Shown: in pieces, positions 52,540 to 64,000 of the stretch | How positions within the stretch are numbered: the stretch's first letter is position 1 | How the letters are laid out: each line of letters starts with the position of its first letter | Made by a program: the position numbers and the translations under genes | Source: Pelobates cultripes | Lineage: Eukaryota; Chordata; Amphibia; Anura; Pelobatidae | Direction: 5' to 3' | NCBI GenBank assembly: GCA_933207985.1 | Contig: OW240916.1 | Span: 299,318,451 to 299,382,450 of the forward strand | DNA length: 64,000 nucleotides | The notes under the pieces: generated by a model | What the model saw: only the letters and a program-made list of their open reading frames with translations | Told to the model about the DNA's origin: nothing | Database searches by the model: none

Positions 52540-54690
52540 TTTTTATTCAGTTTTTAATTCCGCATAACCAACCATTTACAGTACAAAGAGAGAAGATGCT
52601 CTGCAGAATTCAAGCATACAATACATTTTCTGTTTAACATGCATACACATATGGAACTGGTTCTCTCACTATTTTTTCAAATATACATCGTCTGGTGTAC
52701 AAACAAATAAATAACATGTAATAGAATAAAAGAAAACAGAACATTTGACCAAAATGGGTAACTTAAACTTAAAATGGGTAATCAAGGGGAGTGCTTATTC
52801 AAATCACAGCTATTTTCTTCTTATACTTTGTCTCAGGTGGATCTTATAGGTATAGCCTACACATTTTCAATGATCTCTCAGCTATTATTCCTTAATAGTG
52901 AGCCACAAATGGGCTACAGTAAGCACCGCAGTGGCACGCCTCAAGAATAATTTCTGTATACGCTTGTTTCATTTTGCATGCTGCCCCAACTCTTTTCTGA
53001 GAAACTATTCCCATCGATTATAGACCTCCCGAGTTACCTGCCCCAACTGGAGCTGTGGTAAGGCTAAATATCATATTTTAAATTTAGGGATATCTGAGCA
53101 TACAATTCATGGGTGTTTGAGATATTGCATTTTTTGGCAACTGGTAAAATTGTAAACACTAGAAGAACATTAGTTTTAATATTACTTTGGGCACGTTCTC
53201 AAGCAAAATGAAAAGTAAAGAATGTTAATGGTTGATTGTAAGGGAAAATCTTTTGCTAGAGAAACAGTAGACTAAAATCTCTGGGTATGTCAACCAAACA
53301 TGGAGCATGATCCCCACTTCCGTGTTGCATTGCCAGCACTTGCTGGACGTTGGGTGGATGCGTGCTAGTCTCTCTGGAACTAGGTACCACCTATAGATGA
53401 TTTTTTATATGTGTCACATGTTGTAAGTTCCTTATGTATGTTTTACACTCTTATCAATTGATTTGAATCTAAAGTGTGTCCCGGATCTGCATGCCAGGCA
53501 GGGACAAATCTCCAGCTGGTTTCTGGGATCATTTGTTGTAGAAAAGCACACTGTAGAAGAACACACTGATAAGCTTTGTTGATGGAGTTACCTGCTTGCA
53601 AAACTTTTCCCAACTAGTACAGTGTCGTCTCTCTGTATTGCTCCAGAGACCTCTTGTGTCTTCACCAGTGATTTCACTTGAAGATAGGAGAACTGTGTGC
53701 CCGAATTTAGACTGAATGTGAGCTGTAATTCAGGGAATGTTTTTATAATATCTTTTTGGAATAGTTGATAAATATGAATCACTCTCACTGTGACCAAAGC
53801 CTATAGACAAAATGTGTTTTTTTTTTAAAGGTTTTGCCACTGACCATGGCGTGAACCCATACAGCCTGCCTTTGAAGTACACTTTAGTTTAATCGTAGTA
53901 AGTATTGTGTCTGGAATAAATCTGTCAGAGTCTGAGATCCAGAATAGGTGCTAGATATGGTGGCATTTTGCCCAATATGATTCAATCTGTACCTCTTCTG
54001 GGGAGTGATCTGCAAGGTGTGGTGACAATGCATGTTCAAATGGCTGCATTATAATAAGATTTGCCTTATGGAAATCCCAGCCCGTCTCCACCCCCCCCCC
54101 CCTTTTGCAGGTCTAGACAAGATATGTATAGCTACACATGGTTTCCTTTTATGCCATACTAATATGAAAAATAGGGACTTCACATGTTTTAGGAATTTTG
54201 CCGGACGTGGTATGTAGAGTGTTCTAAACAGGTACTGCAGTTCCAGTAATAACATCTTATTGGCTGCAATTCATCTGACCCACGATTGGAACTTGTTGTC
54301 TCACCCGGCCAGAATCATCTCTATAAGTAATTTTTGATTAAACGGATGATGAAAAGGTCAGAAAGTCTGTTCTCCAATTGAATTTTTAGGAGGATTTTAG
54401 TAAGGTCAATACAGATTCTTCTAATCCCATGCCCATTGCTTGTGTCTTGGAGACATTTAGTTTATAATATGAATGATTGCAATATTCTTCCAGTTTAGTT
54501 TTAAGGTAGGGTAGGGATATTAAAGGTTGTGTAAGGGTTAGGAGGACATCATCTGCAAACAGATTTATTTTGTATTCTCATGTGTCGGTGTATGTTTGTG
54601 TTTAATCTTATTGTCTACTCAATAAGTGGTTTCAGTGCTAGTACATACAATAGAGGGGAAAGGGGACAACCCCTGTCATGTATGTGTAGC
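52540..54690 (-). mobile_element. L1-like LINE remnant, RT C-terminal half
   Basis: Read on the minus strand, the sequence has a decayed QGxPLSPLLY-like start near 54690, then EYKINLFADDVLLTLTQP (54510-54580), LNVSKTQAMGMG, and after a frame change LQYLFRTLYIPRPAKFLK, SLFFILVWHKRKP and LSRPAKGGGG (54049-54255). This order is typical of the L1 superclade. Many stops and frameshifts make it a fossil. The 3' limit near 52540 is estimated. Confidence 0.75.
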
Positions 54691-55777
54691 ATGTGTGAAG
54701 GTGAAAATAATGGTACGAGGGTTTACAAGACAACATCACTTTACTGCACATTTCAATATTTTTCATGCGAGAACGTTCAATATTTTAAAAATATATATCT
54801 GCACTTAAGATGCCACTTTATTTATGAACAGCTATTTTTTTCTATTGCTCTTAATATATGGGTTTTGCCTGGACTGTAACCAGCTAAAAGAATATATTAG
54901 TATTACTGAAGGTAAAATTATTTATGGGTCTATTTATGATACAATGATTTGAGATGCCAACATGAAAAACAAAGTGATTTATTGAGACAAAAGTAGATGA
55001 AAACAAAGTAACTGTCCGGTTCTATTGAAACAGATATTTGTTTTTTTCAGCATGTCTATTTTTGATCTTTTGCAAGTCAGTTCTTTAGCTGCCTGAAGTC
55101 ACAGTTCTATGAATAAATCCCAAAGTGTTTATTTCATCTCTTAAAAGAACATTTCAGACATTATAATGATTTTCTCTCTTTTAATTGGTTATGATTGGTG
55201 AAGTGTTCTGGTGCTGTCCATTGGGTCACTGTTAAATTATTTTCTTACAGTATAACTGTGATCTAGGGTCTCAAACCACCAGTTGCACATCCCCCCATTT
55301 CTACTCTAGCTAAAATTTTCTTGTTAACCTAAGCAGAGATGGGGAGCAGTGATAGTCTGTAAGTGTTACAGGAGTGCTCTCAGGCTATCACTGACTGGTA
55401 TTACTTGTACAGAGCATTCACGTGACACTCTCAATCTGTCACTGCCCCAATGATACTTGGGTTAACAAGAAGACATTAGTCAGCATTCGTCAGAGGCACC
55501 AAGAATGGCAGGGGACCCAAGCTCACAATTAAATGGTAAGTAAATAGTTACCAAAGAACAATGATAGGACGCTCCAGCCATCATAACCACATCCTTATGA
55601 TGCTTTAAATGTTCCTTTAAGCACCTGCTTTGTATGTAATGAAGAGTGCTTTACATGTTTTCCTGAGTGGAGTACAAATACATTGTAAGTTTGACAGTTG
55701 ACATGGTGGTACTTCTTCATAAAACAGGTTGATATAAAGTTATGACATTCTATTGCCTTCAAAATAAACTTGCGCAC

Positions 55778-56018
55778 TATACAGATTAAGGAACAACACA
55801 CACATAAAAAATGTAAAAATTTTACAAGGCTTTGTAAAATCACACACAAAATATGGGGATTCAGTTCCACCATATGGAGCTATTGTGTTAAGCCCACCAC
55901 TAACACAATATGTCAATATGGTGGAACCGAATCCCCATATTTCTTTGTTGAAAAAGGTGATTTTAAGTAGCTTTGTAAAAATATTTTTTTATGAGTTCGT
56001 TGTTCCTTAATCTGTATA
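55778..56018. mobile_element. Foldback MITE with TATACAGATTAAGG ends
   Basis: The left end TATACAGATTAAGGAACAAC is the exact inverse of the right end GTTGTTCCTTAATCTGTATA. The inner arms GGGGATTCAGTTCCACCATAT and ATATGGTGGAACCGAATCCC also pair. TA at each end would suit a Tc1/mariner-type duplication, but TA is palindromic. It lies 430 bases upstream of exon 8. Confidence 0.75.
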
Positions 56019-56439
56019 TTGCATAAATGTTGGTCTCTATGGCAGCACTGTTGCTGAGAAATGAATGTTCCAGGTGTGCCACAATTCCCTTTTTTTTCTT
56101 TACTTTCATAGTAAACGTTGTACAATAACTTTAAAGTAAAAATAAATGTACTATTTTTATGTGAATGCCTATAACAATAATATATACAGGAGAGCCATAT
56201 AAAAAAAAAAACATATTTTGTTTTATAATATTGTCTATTGGCTTACATTGTTTTTATCCATTGTGTTTATTCACAGTATTTTAATAGCTACATTAACTAC
56301 AATGCTTGCTTATTCTTGATGTTCAATCCATTGTATATATCATTCATTATCATTTACATTAATTATTGTCATTCATATTGACTTATTTGTTCAACATTAA
56401 CCTGTTTGCATACTAAAAATATCAAATGCCTATTTGTTT

Positions 56440-56450
56440 TTTTAGCAGAC
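56440..56450 (+). promoter_or_regulatory. vcan: Tandem NAGNAG splice acceptor of exon 8
   Basis: The T-rich tract ends TTTAGCAGACC. Splicing after TAG (exon from 56446) inserts Ala before DQV; splicing after CAG (exon from 56449) gives Asp directly. Both keep the frame, since the split codon is G plus CA or G plus AC. Confidence 0.8.
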
Positions 56451-59400
56451 CAAGTGCATATTCTCATTAATGAAATTGGTTTGCCATTTGGTTCATCATC
56501 TGAGGAGACCACTGACTGTGACAATTCTACGGTTGTACCAACATCCCCATCAGTACAATTCATTAATGGAAAGCAAGAGATTACTAATGAACCTAAAGAT
56601 CCCAAGGCCGAGGAAGCTAGGAGGGACCAAATCGAGAGTGTTACACCTTCAGAAAATGCATCAGTCACTCAAATAAGTGAAGTAACAGAGCAAGGCACAT
56701 CACAAACAGAAGCACCAGTTGAGGTCCATTCACTTCAGTCTAATGATACACAACCACCATTAGGAACAGAAGAGCCCTTAAGTGACATTAAAAAACAAGA
56801 TCCAGAATATAGTGGTGATTTAGAAATCGTTGGTGATGAAAAAAAATCTACTATATCACCAACTCCTAGAGATGTCATATCTACATCAGAAAAGCCAAGT
56901 GAAGCTCAGCCTAGAGAAACTATTCCTTTATTTACCATTGAATCTTCAGGAGATGATGACTCTGATGATAAACTAACAAGTGTTGTGCCAGCGTTTGTAA
57001 CCAGCTTTACAGAAAGCCCTAAGCCAGCCAGTGAAACCTATGGTGATTTGACAACACCACCACGTCGCCTAACACTTGCAAATGACACAGATGAAGGAAG
57101 CGAAACGCCACTTGGAGAACATGATACACTCATAAGCGTTTCAACTCTGAGTACATTTTTGATTTCCGAAATATCTGGGCAGCCAGAAACTGTAAAAATT
57201 ATTAGTTTTGAAACCACAAAGCAAACATTTACAGAAAGTAAGGATATAACAACACAGGGCAGTGTTCTGCAAACAGCATCAGAACCCTCACAGTTGAAGG
57301 AGATCAGCCCACTTCCTGTTTCTACTGTGGAAGCACCCCTTGTTCACACAGAATTTATAAAAAATGCAACAGAATATTTACCACAACCTCAAACAGCTGA
57401 TGAGATTACTATAGGCGAATTTTTCACTCAAGAGAGTTCTGGAGATTCTGAAATTTCAAGCCCTACATCACAAGCTCAGCTGGATCTTACCACAGATTTG
57501 AAAGCTGATGCCACCAAAGAACCACACACTTCTTTCACATCAGAGAGACCAAAGGATGAAGAAAAAATAACAATTATTGATAAATTTGATGCACATACTG
57601 CAGAGATTAAATCAGATATTTTTCCTACCTCACAGGAACCAGCAGTTGCTACTTCTTTTAAATATACAACAACAGAGAAAGTTGATGCATACATTGCAAC
57701 TGGATCTGGTGATGGTGAGCTAACTGGAGAAACTATAACGGTAAGCCCAGTCATTAGTTCTGAATCATCTACAGAAAAAACTGAAATTGTCCATTCAGCC
57801 CACATTTCTTCAACAGTGGAACTCACAACTGATGAAGAAAAATCATCTTCACTACCTATCTCTTCAGTAAAAACCTTTACAGTACCGAGCATATTAAAAG
57901 ATCATACTTCATATAAACACTCTGAAACAATGAGCACTTTTTCATCTTTAATAGAAGAGGGATCTGGTGATCTTGTTGCAATCACAACACAATACAGTGC
58001 TACAGAATCTACTACAGAAACACAACCAAAGCAGCTCACTATTACTGAAGTGCAACCTACTGATGAAGGCTCAGGAGAAGAACAGCACTTAGTTGACAAA
58101 TTGTTCGCTAGAACACATCGACCAAGTGATGAAACCAAATCAGACAAAAATCTTTATATAAGCACAATTCTACCATTCAAAGAACAAACAGAGAGTGAAA
58201 AAGAAATATCTGAAATAAAAGCAACAGATGAGATCACAATACAATCTATCAGTCCCACACAATCTATTACAGAAACCGCATCACAAAAACTCACTATTAC
58301 CGAACTGGAACCAAGTAAAAGTTCAGGAAATGAAGGTGATTTGTTTACATCATTTTTAGCTACCACGCCTCAGCCAAGTGTTGAAACAAAATCAGAAGAA
58401 ATAATTTATACAAGCACAATTCTACCAATAATAGTGCAAACAGAGGGTTCTCATGTAGAACCAAGTACAGAAACAGATTCACAGACACTCACTGCTACAG
58501 AACTACAATCTTCAGAAGGATCAGGGACTGAAGATGACTTACTTGAAAAAAAAATTATTACAACACCTAGTCCAAGTGTTGAATCAAAAACAGAAAAACA
58601 ATTACTTACAAGCACAATTCTACCAATCTCAGAGCAAAGAGAGAGTGTGGAAGAAGTCACATCTGAGTTAAAAGCAACAGTTGAGATCACAATGCCATCT
58701 GTCAGTCCTGAAGAACCTGTTACAGAAACAGAACCAAAGCAACTGACTATAACTGAACTGCAACCTACTGAAGGATCGGGAGATGACTCAATTGGATTTT
58801 TGGTTTCAACGCCTCATCCAAGTGATGAATCACAAACAGAAAAAAGTCTGCTTGCTAGCACAATTCATCCAATCACAGAACAAGCACAGAGTGTAGAAGA
58901 ATTAAAATCAGAAATAACACATACTGAACATAAAGTAACAGAACTGAACACAATCCAGTCTTTCAGTCCTACAGAATCTGTTACAGAAACCCAACCACAA
59001 AAGCTGACTATTACTGAACTGCCACTTTCTGAAGGATCAGGAGATGACATGGTTGAGTTTTTGTCCACAACAACTCATCTAAGTATTGAATCAAAATCAG
59101 AAGAAAGTCTGTATACAAGTACTATGCAACCAATCGCAGAGCAAACAGAGGGCACAGAAACAGTTGAGGTAAAAGCAACAGAGGAAATCACAATAAAATC
59201 TATAACTTCTACAGGATCTCTTACAGCAACTCCATCTCAAAAAATCCCTTTTACTGAACTGCAACCAATTGAAGGCTCAGGAACTGAAGAGGACATATTT
59301 GAAAAAGTTTTGGTTACAACATCTCATCCAAGTATTGAAAGTCTGTATATAAGTACTACTCAACCAATCACAGAGCAAACAGAGGGCACAGAACTTGAAA

Positions 59401-62400
59401 CATTTGAGCTAAAAGCAACAGATGAAATCACAATAAAACCTACCAGTTCTAAAGAATCTCTTACAGAAACTCCACCTCACAAAATCACTATTACTGAATT
59501 GCAACCGATCGAAGGCTCAGGAACTGAAGAGGACATATTTGAAAAAGTTTTGGTTACAACATCTCATCCAAGTATTGAAAGTCTGTATATAAGTACTACT
59601 CAACCAATCACAGAGCAAACAGAGGGCACAGAACTTGAAACATTTGAGCTAAAAGCAACAGATGAAATCACAATAAAACCTACCAGTTCTAAAGAATCTC
59701 TTACAGAAACTCCACCTCACAAAATCACCATTACTGAATTGCAACCGATCGAAGGCTCAGGAACTGAAGAGGACATGTTTCAAAAAGTTTTGGTTACCAC
59801 ATCTCATCCAAGTGTTGAAACCATATCAAAAGATATTACATATATAAGCACAATTCTACCAATCACAGAGCAAACTGAGGGCACAAAAGCTGAAACATTT
59901 GAACTAAAGGCATCAGATGAAATTACATTAAAACCTATCAGTCCTACAGAACCCATTACAGAACCACCAAAGAAACTCATTATTACTGAACTGCAACCTA
60001 CAGAAGGCTCAGGGAGTGAAGACAGCTTGTTTATTTCGGTGACATCACCTCAGCCAAGTGTTGAAACAAAATCAGACGAAAGACTCTATATAAGCACAAT
60101 TCTGCCAATCACAGAGCAAATGGAAAAGGTGGAAGAAGAAACATCAGAAATAACACAAGCTGAGCTAAAAACAACAGATGTAATCCCAATACAGTCTACA
60201 GAAACACAACCACAGACAATCACCATTACTGAACCTATTGAAGCCTCGGGGGATGAAGGTGACTTGGTTAAAACATTTTTGCCTACAACATCTCAGCCAA
60301 GTGTTGATGAAAAAACTGAAGAAAGTCTTTATGGAAGCACAACTCTACCCTTCACAGACAAAACAGAAGGAGTGGAAGATGAAAAATCTAAAGTAAAAGC
60401 ACCAGATGAGATCACAATGCAGTCTATTAGTACTACAGAACCTCTTACAAAAACGCAACCACAGAAACTCATTATTACTGAACTGCCATCTGTTGAAGGA
60501 TCAGGAGTAGTAGAGGACTTAGTTGAAACATTTTTTTTTACAACACCTAGTCTAAGTGTTGAAACAAAATCAGAGATAAGTCTGCATACAAGCACAATTC
60601 TAGCAGTTACAGAACAAACTAAAAGTGTGGAAGAACAAAAATCAGAAATAACACAAGCTGAACTCAAAGCAGATGAGATCACAATTGAGTCTAGCAGTCC
60701 TACAAAACCTATTATAGTAACACAAACAGAGAAAATAACTATTACTGAGCTGCATCCTATTGAAGGCTCAGGAACTGAAGATTATGAAGTTACATCAATT
60801 GTTGTTTCAAAGCCTCATTCAACTATTGAAACAAAATCCAGAGAAAGCTTGTATATAAGCACAATTCCACCAATCACAGATCAAACAGAGGGTACAGAAG
60901 TAGAAATATTAGAAACAACACAAACTGATCTGAAAATAATAGATGACGTTACATTGCAGTCTATAACTTCTACAGAACCCTTCACAAACATTATTTCTTC
61001 AGCAGTCACTGCCACTAAACTATCACCTACTGAAAGTTCAGGAGGTGATGATGACGTGATGGTAGAAACTTTGGTCTCAACAACTGTGTCAAGTGGTGAA
61101 ACTAAAGTCAAAGAAAGTTTCTATACAAGCACACTTTTACCAAGTACCCCACAATCAGAGAGGGTGGAACAAGAAACATCTGAAACAACAAAGCCTGAAG
61201 TAAAAGGAACAGAAGAAGTTACAGCACAGTCTATTAGACCTACAGAGTTCATCATGGAAACTCAACCACAAAAACTTACTGTCGATGAACTGGTACCTAC
61301 AGAAGGCTCAGGAGAAGACTTGCTCACTGATTTATTTGTAACAACACTTGCATCAAGCATTGTTACAAAGTCAGAAGAGCAAACCAAAACATTCCTTACA
61401 ACAGAATCTCCAATTGCTATAGAAGATTCTACTGATATTATTAAAGGGCAGCCAAGCAGCACAGAAGGAATTACAGAAGCCCAATCAAAGAAACTAAGTA
61501 GCACTGATTTTATAGCTCCAGAAGAAGGTTCTGGAGATGAAGATACAATTTCTACCAGTTCATCTATAAAGATTCCTGTTCCAACAATCGATGTGAAAAT
61601 TGAAGAACAACATGAACAAATTAGCACATCCCCTCAAACTGCAGAAAAACCGGAAACTGCTACTAGCTTAGAAAGCATCACACAAAAGTCATCAACCCTA
61701 GAACCTAAGATAAGATTCCACACAATTGCACCTGAAATAAGACAAGAAGTAACATCTCACACAGAAGAATTTTCAAGAAAAAAAGTGGTTCCCACTACTA
61801 CCATAAGCTTTGAAGATGAAAATGAATATTTAATAGGCACAGGTAAAACACCTCAGTTGGAGGTTATGGAAGAAAGCACTGTCAGTAGTGCATGGATTGA
61901 GACTGAACCAAAAGAAACCATAAGTGAAGCCATTAGTGCTTCATCTTTAGCAACAGAATTTATTTTGGATTACAAACCAGGCACAACAATTAGAGATGAG
62001 CTTAAAACATCAACTGCAGATCAAGATACAAGTGAAGAATTAAAGTTGAGAACTGTTACACCCCAGTATATAGAGCAAATTATATTCACAGTAAATACAT
62101 CCATTTCTGAAGAAGGATCTGGAGATGTATCTTCAACTGTTAAGGTAACACCATTGGATATATCCACCACACAGCAAACTGAACTAAGTTCCAGCGAACC
62201 TTTGATAATTAAAACATTACCCTTTACATCAAGTGGTAAAGAAAAAGAAATCACTGCACTGGTTCCTAGTACAGAAGAAACACATAAAATACCAGATACT
62301 GAAAAGGTATATAGTTATATTACAACCACATTCACGGCAGAACCTGATGGAAAAGATCTTACCGATGAGATATTTTCCGGTCATCCTTCTGAAGAAGAGT

Positions 62401-63885
62401 CACTTGGTGAGTCTACTGCACCATCAGATGATACAGAAGATATAATTTCTATAATAGAAACCCAAACAGTGTCAGTTGCAAGTGATATGGTTACTACACA
62501 GGAGTCATCAAAGATAACAACGAAGGGAACTTCCAGTTCCAGACCTGACATACCTCTTGTAACCACTAGCTTGATTAAAGAGGAATTTTCAACAGTATTC
62601 ACTGAAATATTCCAAGGTTCAGAAGAGGGGTCTGGTACAGAAATAATTTCCAGCACTTTTGATACTGTGCTACCAGAAAAGGAATCTGTTTTAAGAGCAA
62701 CCAGTATACCAAGTGAAGTAATCACTGATGTAGTAATTACAGAAAGTACAGAATATGACTCCATAAAAACTCTCCACTTGTCCAGTGCCTCTCCAACTGG
62801 GAAATCTCAGGATCTCCCATTTACACTCCAAGTAGACACTATACCATTTACCACAAGGCCCCAACTACAGGATCTTGAAGTAGATGGGCTGTTGATATCT
62901 TCTTCAGCTACTCCCAAATATAGCAGTATGATATCAACTGCACTGCCAATTGACACAGAAGATATATCCAGAGAAACTGATGTCATTAGCGATGTAACTA
63001 GCCAGAAACAACAAGAAACTGATAGTGAAATTAAACATTTTACTGTTACAACAGAAATTTCAAGTAAACTTGCATTCTCTGATACATTTGAACCAATTGA
63101 TCCAACTGCTAGTATTGACATAGTTGATGAGGAGTCTACCACATTCGTAACCCAAGAGCCAGAACCAACGTCTCCTGTGACTGTTATACTTGTTAATGGT
63201 GTATCTGATTTAACTGGAGTACTTATGCCAAGCACTTTGCCTTCTGCTGGATCAAAAACCGATCATGTTGTCTCAGAACAAGAAGTTAGTGCAGATGACA
63301 CAGTCACCTACAAGCCACCGGGCATAGATCATATTGATACCTCAGAATCTCCCTTAGATCATACTGTAAAAGATGTTGACATTTCAGAGGGAACTTTAAT
63401 AAACACAGAAGAAGATGAAAATGTGAATGACTTAGATGACCTTAAAAAAGATTTATCACCTACTTCTACCTCAGCTTCTTCTTATGTTGTTGCCAAGAGT
63501 GAAAAACCTGAACATGCAGCAGTCACAGAGGAACAAAGTACCGAGGAAGTCAGACAGGATGAAACTACGGATAATCCATTACTGTTGATTTATTCCACTT
63601 CGGATGTCGGATCAAGTACCAATCCACCTATTACTTACACAGTGCAAGAACCAGAAGATATATACTCCCAGACTGTTTTAGCAGTTGAGAAAGAGTTATC
63701 AACTGTGTCTACCAATATTGCTGAGACCACAGAAGACAGTGCAATAATTCCTGATGCTTCCACAACAGAAGGCCCTGCTGATGAGGATATAACGTCTTTA
63801 CCTGGCCTTGTTGCAGTGACCAATGAAATTGACATCCACATTTCAACTAGTAATAATGTTGAAGGAACTGAACTTCACATGACAA
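56446..63885 (+). CDS. vcan: Versican exon 8: expanded GAG-beta domain
   Basis: This 7440-bp exon (2480 codons) is open throughout and joins exon 7 through a split Ala codon, or Asp if the CAG three bases later is used. Near the start are a Cys-x-Asn-x-Thr sequon (56517) and SVQFINGK followed by KDPKAEE/ARR, the equivalent of the mammalian ADAMTS cleavage site. The rest is acidic and Ser/Thr-rich, with about 22 acidic Ser-Gly sites that are likely chondroitin sulfate attachment points. Between 58071 and 61529 these sit in 14 tandem repeats. The C-terminal N-V-E-G-T-E-L-H resembles the human end just before the EGF exons. The only cysteine seen is the one near the start. The donor AA/GTAAGA at 63885 leaves phase 1. 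The human exon is, from memory, about 5.26 kb. The start could be 56449 instead. Confidence 0.95.
58071..61529 (+). repeat. vcan: 14-unit coding tandem repeat in GAG-beta
   Basis: Units run from one Ser-Gly site to the next. They start at 58071, 58323, 58521, 58776, 59037, 59277, 59517, 59757, 60009, 60246, 60501, 60768, 61038 and 61308. Unit lengths are 84, 66, 85, 87, 80, 80, 80, 84, 79, 85, 89, 90, 90 and 74 codons, always whole codons. The shared pattern is SG plus acidic residues, a hydrophobic stretch, TTxxPS, SLYxSTxLPITEQTE, a K-A-x-D-E-I-T-I segment, SPTE, TETQPQKLTITELQP and then E-G before the next SG. Units 6 and 7 are identical in protein. The ordering suggests growth by unequal exchange. 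Confidence 0.93.
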
Positions 63886-64000
63886 GTAAGACCAAAATAC
63901 AAATCCATTTTATATCCTGTTATCAGTGGAAAGTAACCTTTAAGGTCTGGCTAGTAGGGTATGACTTGAAAGTTTAAGCCCCTCTATTATACATTATTTA
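63886..64000 (+). other. vcan: Start of vcan intron 8
   Basis: Begins with the GTAAGA donor. The frame happens to stay open to a stop near 63975, but that sequence has no versican-like character. The EGF-like, lectin and CCP exons are expected further downstream and are not in this window. Confidence 0.85.

Larger units (their letters stand above)
41990..56445 (+). other. vcan: vcan intron 7 (14.5 kb)
   Basis: Phase 1 intron between the two GAG exons. It holds TTAA-bounded foldback elements (42472-42855, 47758-48217, 51739-52189), a related foldback at 48815-49050, LINE fragments (45090-45540 minus, 48235-48563 plus, 52540-54690 minus), other foldbacks at 49687-49792 and 55778-56018, and simple repeats. 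An unexplained 105-codon ORF lies at 43810-44127. It ends in a T-rich tract with the tandem acceptor TAGCAG. Confidence 0.88.

Noticed and set aside
56406..56445. Start of the large exon 8 ORF at 56406
   Set aside because: These codons lie in the T-rich tract before the acceptor. No start codon is needed because the exon is internal.
58071..61529. CRISPR-like regular spacing in the GAG-beta repeat
   Set aside because: The units are long, contiguous, coding and in frame, with no short direct repeats separated by unique spacers.
56369..63841. Minus-strand ORFs across exons 7 and 8
   Set aside because: Many Ser/Val-rich antisense ORFs arise because the sense strand is rich in Thr, Ser and Glu codons. 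None resembles a protein family.

Overview
This window is one stretch of vertebrate chromosome carrying most of the coding part of the large chondroitin-sulfate proteoglycan gene versican (vcan) on the + strand. The translated exons can be followed in order from signal peptide to the end of the GAG-beta exon. The protein is recognisably tetrapod versican but clearly diverged from mammals. The introns are AT-rich and packed with CR1, L2 and L1-like retrotransposon pieces and with many foldback MITEs of the kind common in frogs, so an anuran amphibian is the best guess. The species cannot be named from this sequence alone.

Layout. 1-8829 is noncoding, probably intron 1 or upstream sequence. Exon 2 (8830-8905) carries the start codon and signal peptide. 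After a 13.3 kb intron, exon 3 (22234-22611) encodes the Ig-V domain. Exons 4 (25466-25640) and 5 (25966-26093) encode Link module 1, and exon 6 (30632-30919) encodes Link module 2. Exon 7 (39434-41989, 852 codons) is the GAG-alpha domain. After a 14.5 kb intron, exon 8 (56446-63885, 2480 codons) is the GAG-beta domain. The EGF, C-type lectin and CCP exons must lie beyond position 64000.

How it works together. Ig plus the two Link modules form the G1 domain, which binds hyaluronan and link protein. GAG-alpha and GAG-beta are extended acidic Ser/Thr-rich regions whose Ser-Gly sites carry chondroitin sulfate. Every exon boundary from exon 2 to the end of exon 8 is phase 1 except the one inside Link module 1 (phase 2). 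Exons 7 and 8 can therefore each be skipped in frame, which is the basis of the V0, V1, V2 and V3 isoforms known in other vertebrates.

The most notable feature is the GAG-beta exon. It is about 2.2 kb longer than my recollection of the human exon (about 5.26 kb) and contains a 14-unit tandem array of 66-90-residue repeats, each starting at a Ser-Gly site. Two adjacent units are identical in protein and differ by one synonymous base, so the array has been growing recently. Other observations are a conserved ADAMTS cleavage site, a TAG/CAG tandem acceptor at exon 8, a hAT-type MITE with an 8-bp target duplication, an L2 LINE with a 2A-like motif, and a family of TTAA-bounded foldback elements. 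No bacterial-type system, CRISPR array, tRNA or rRNA was seen.
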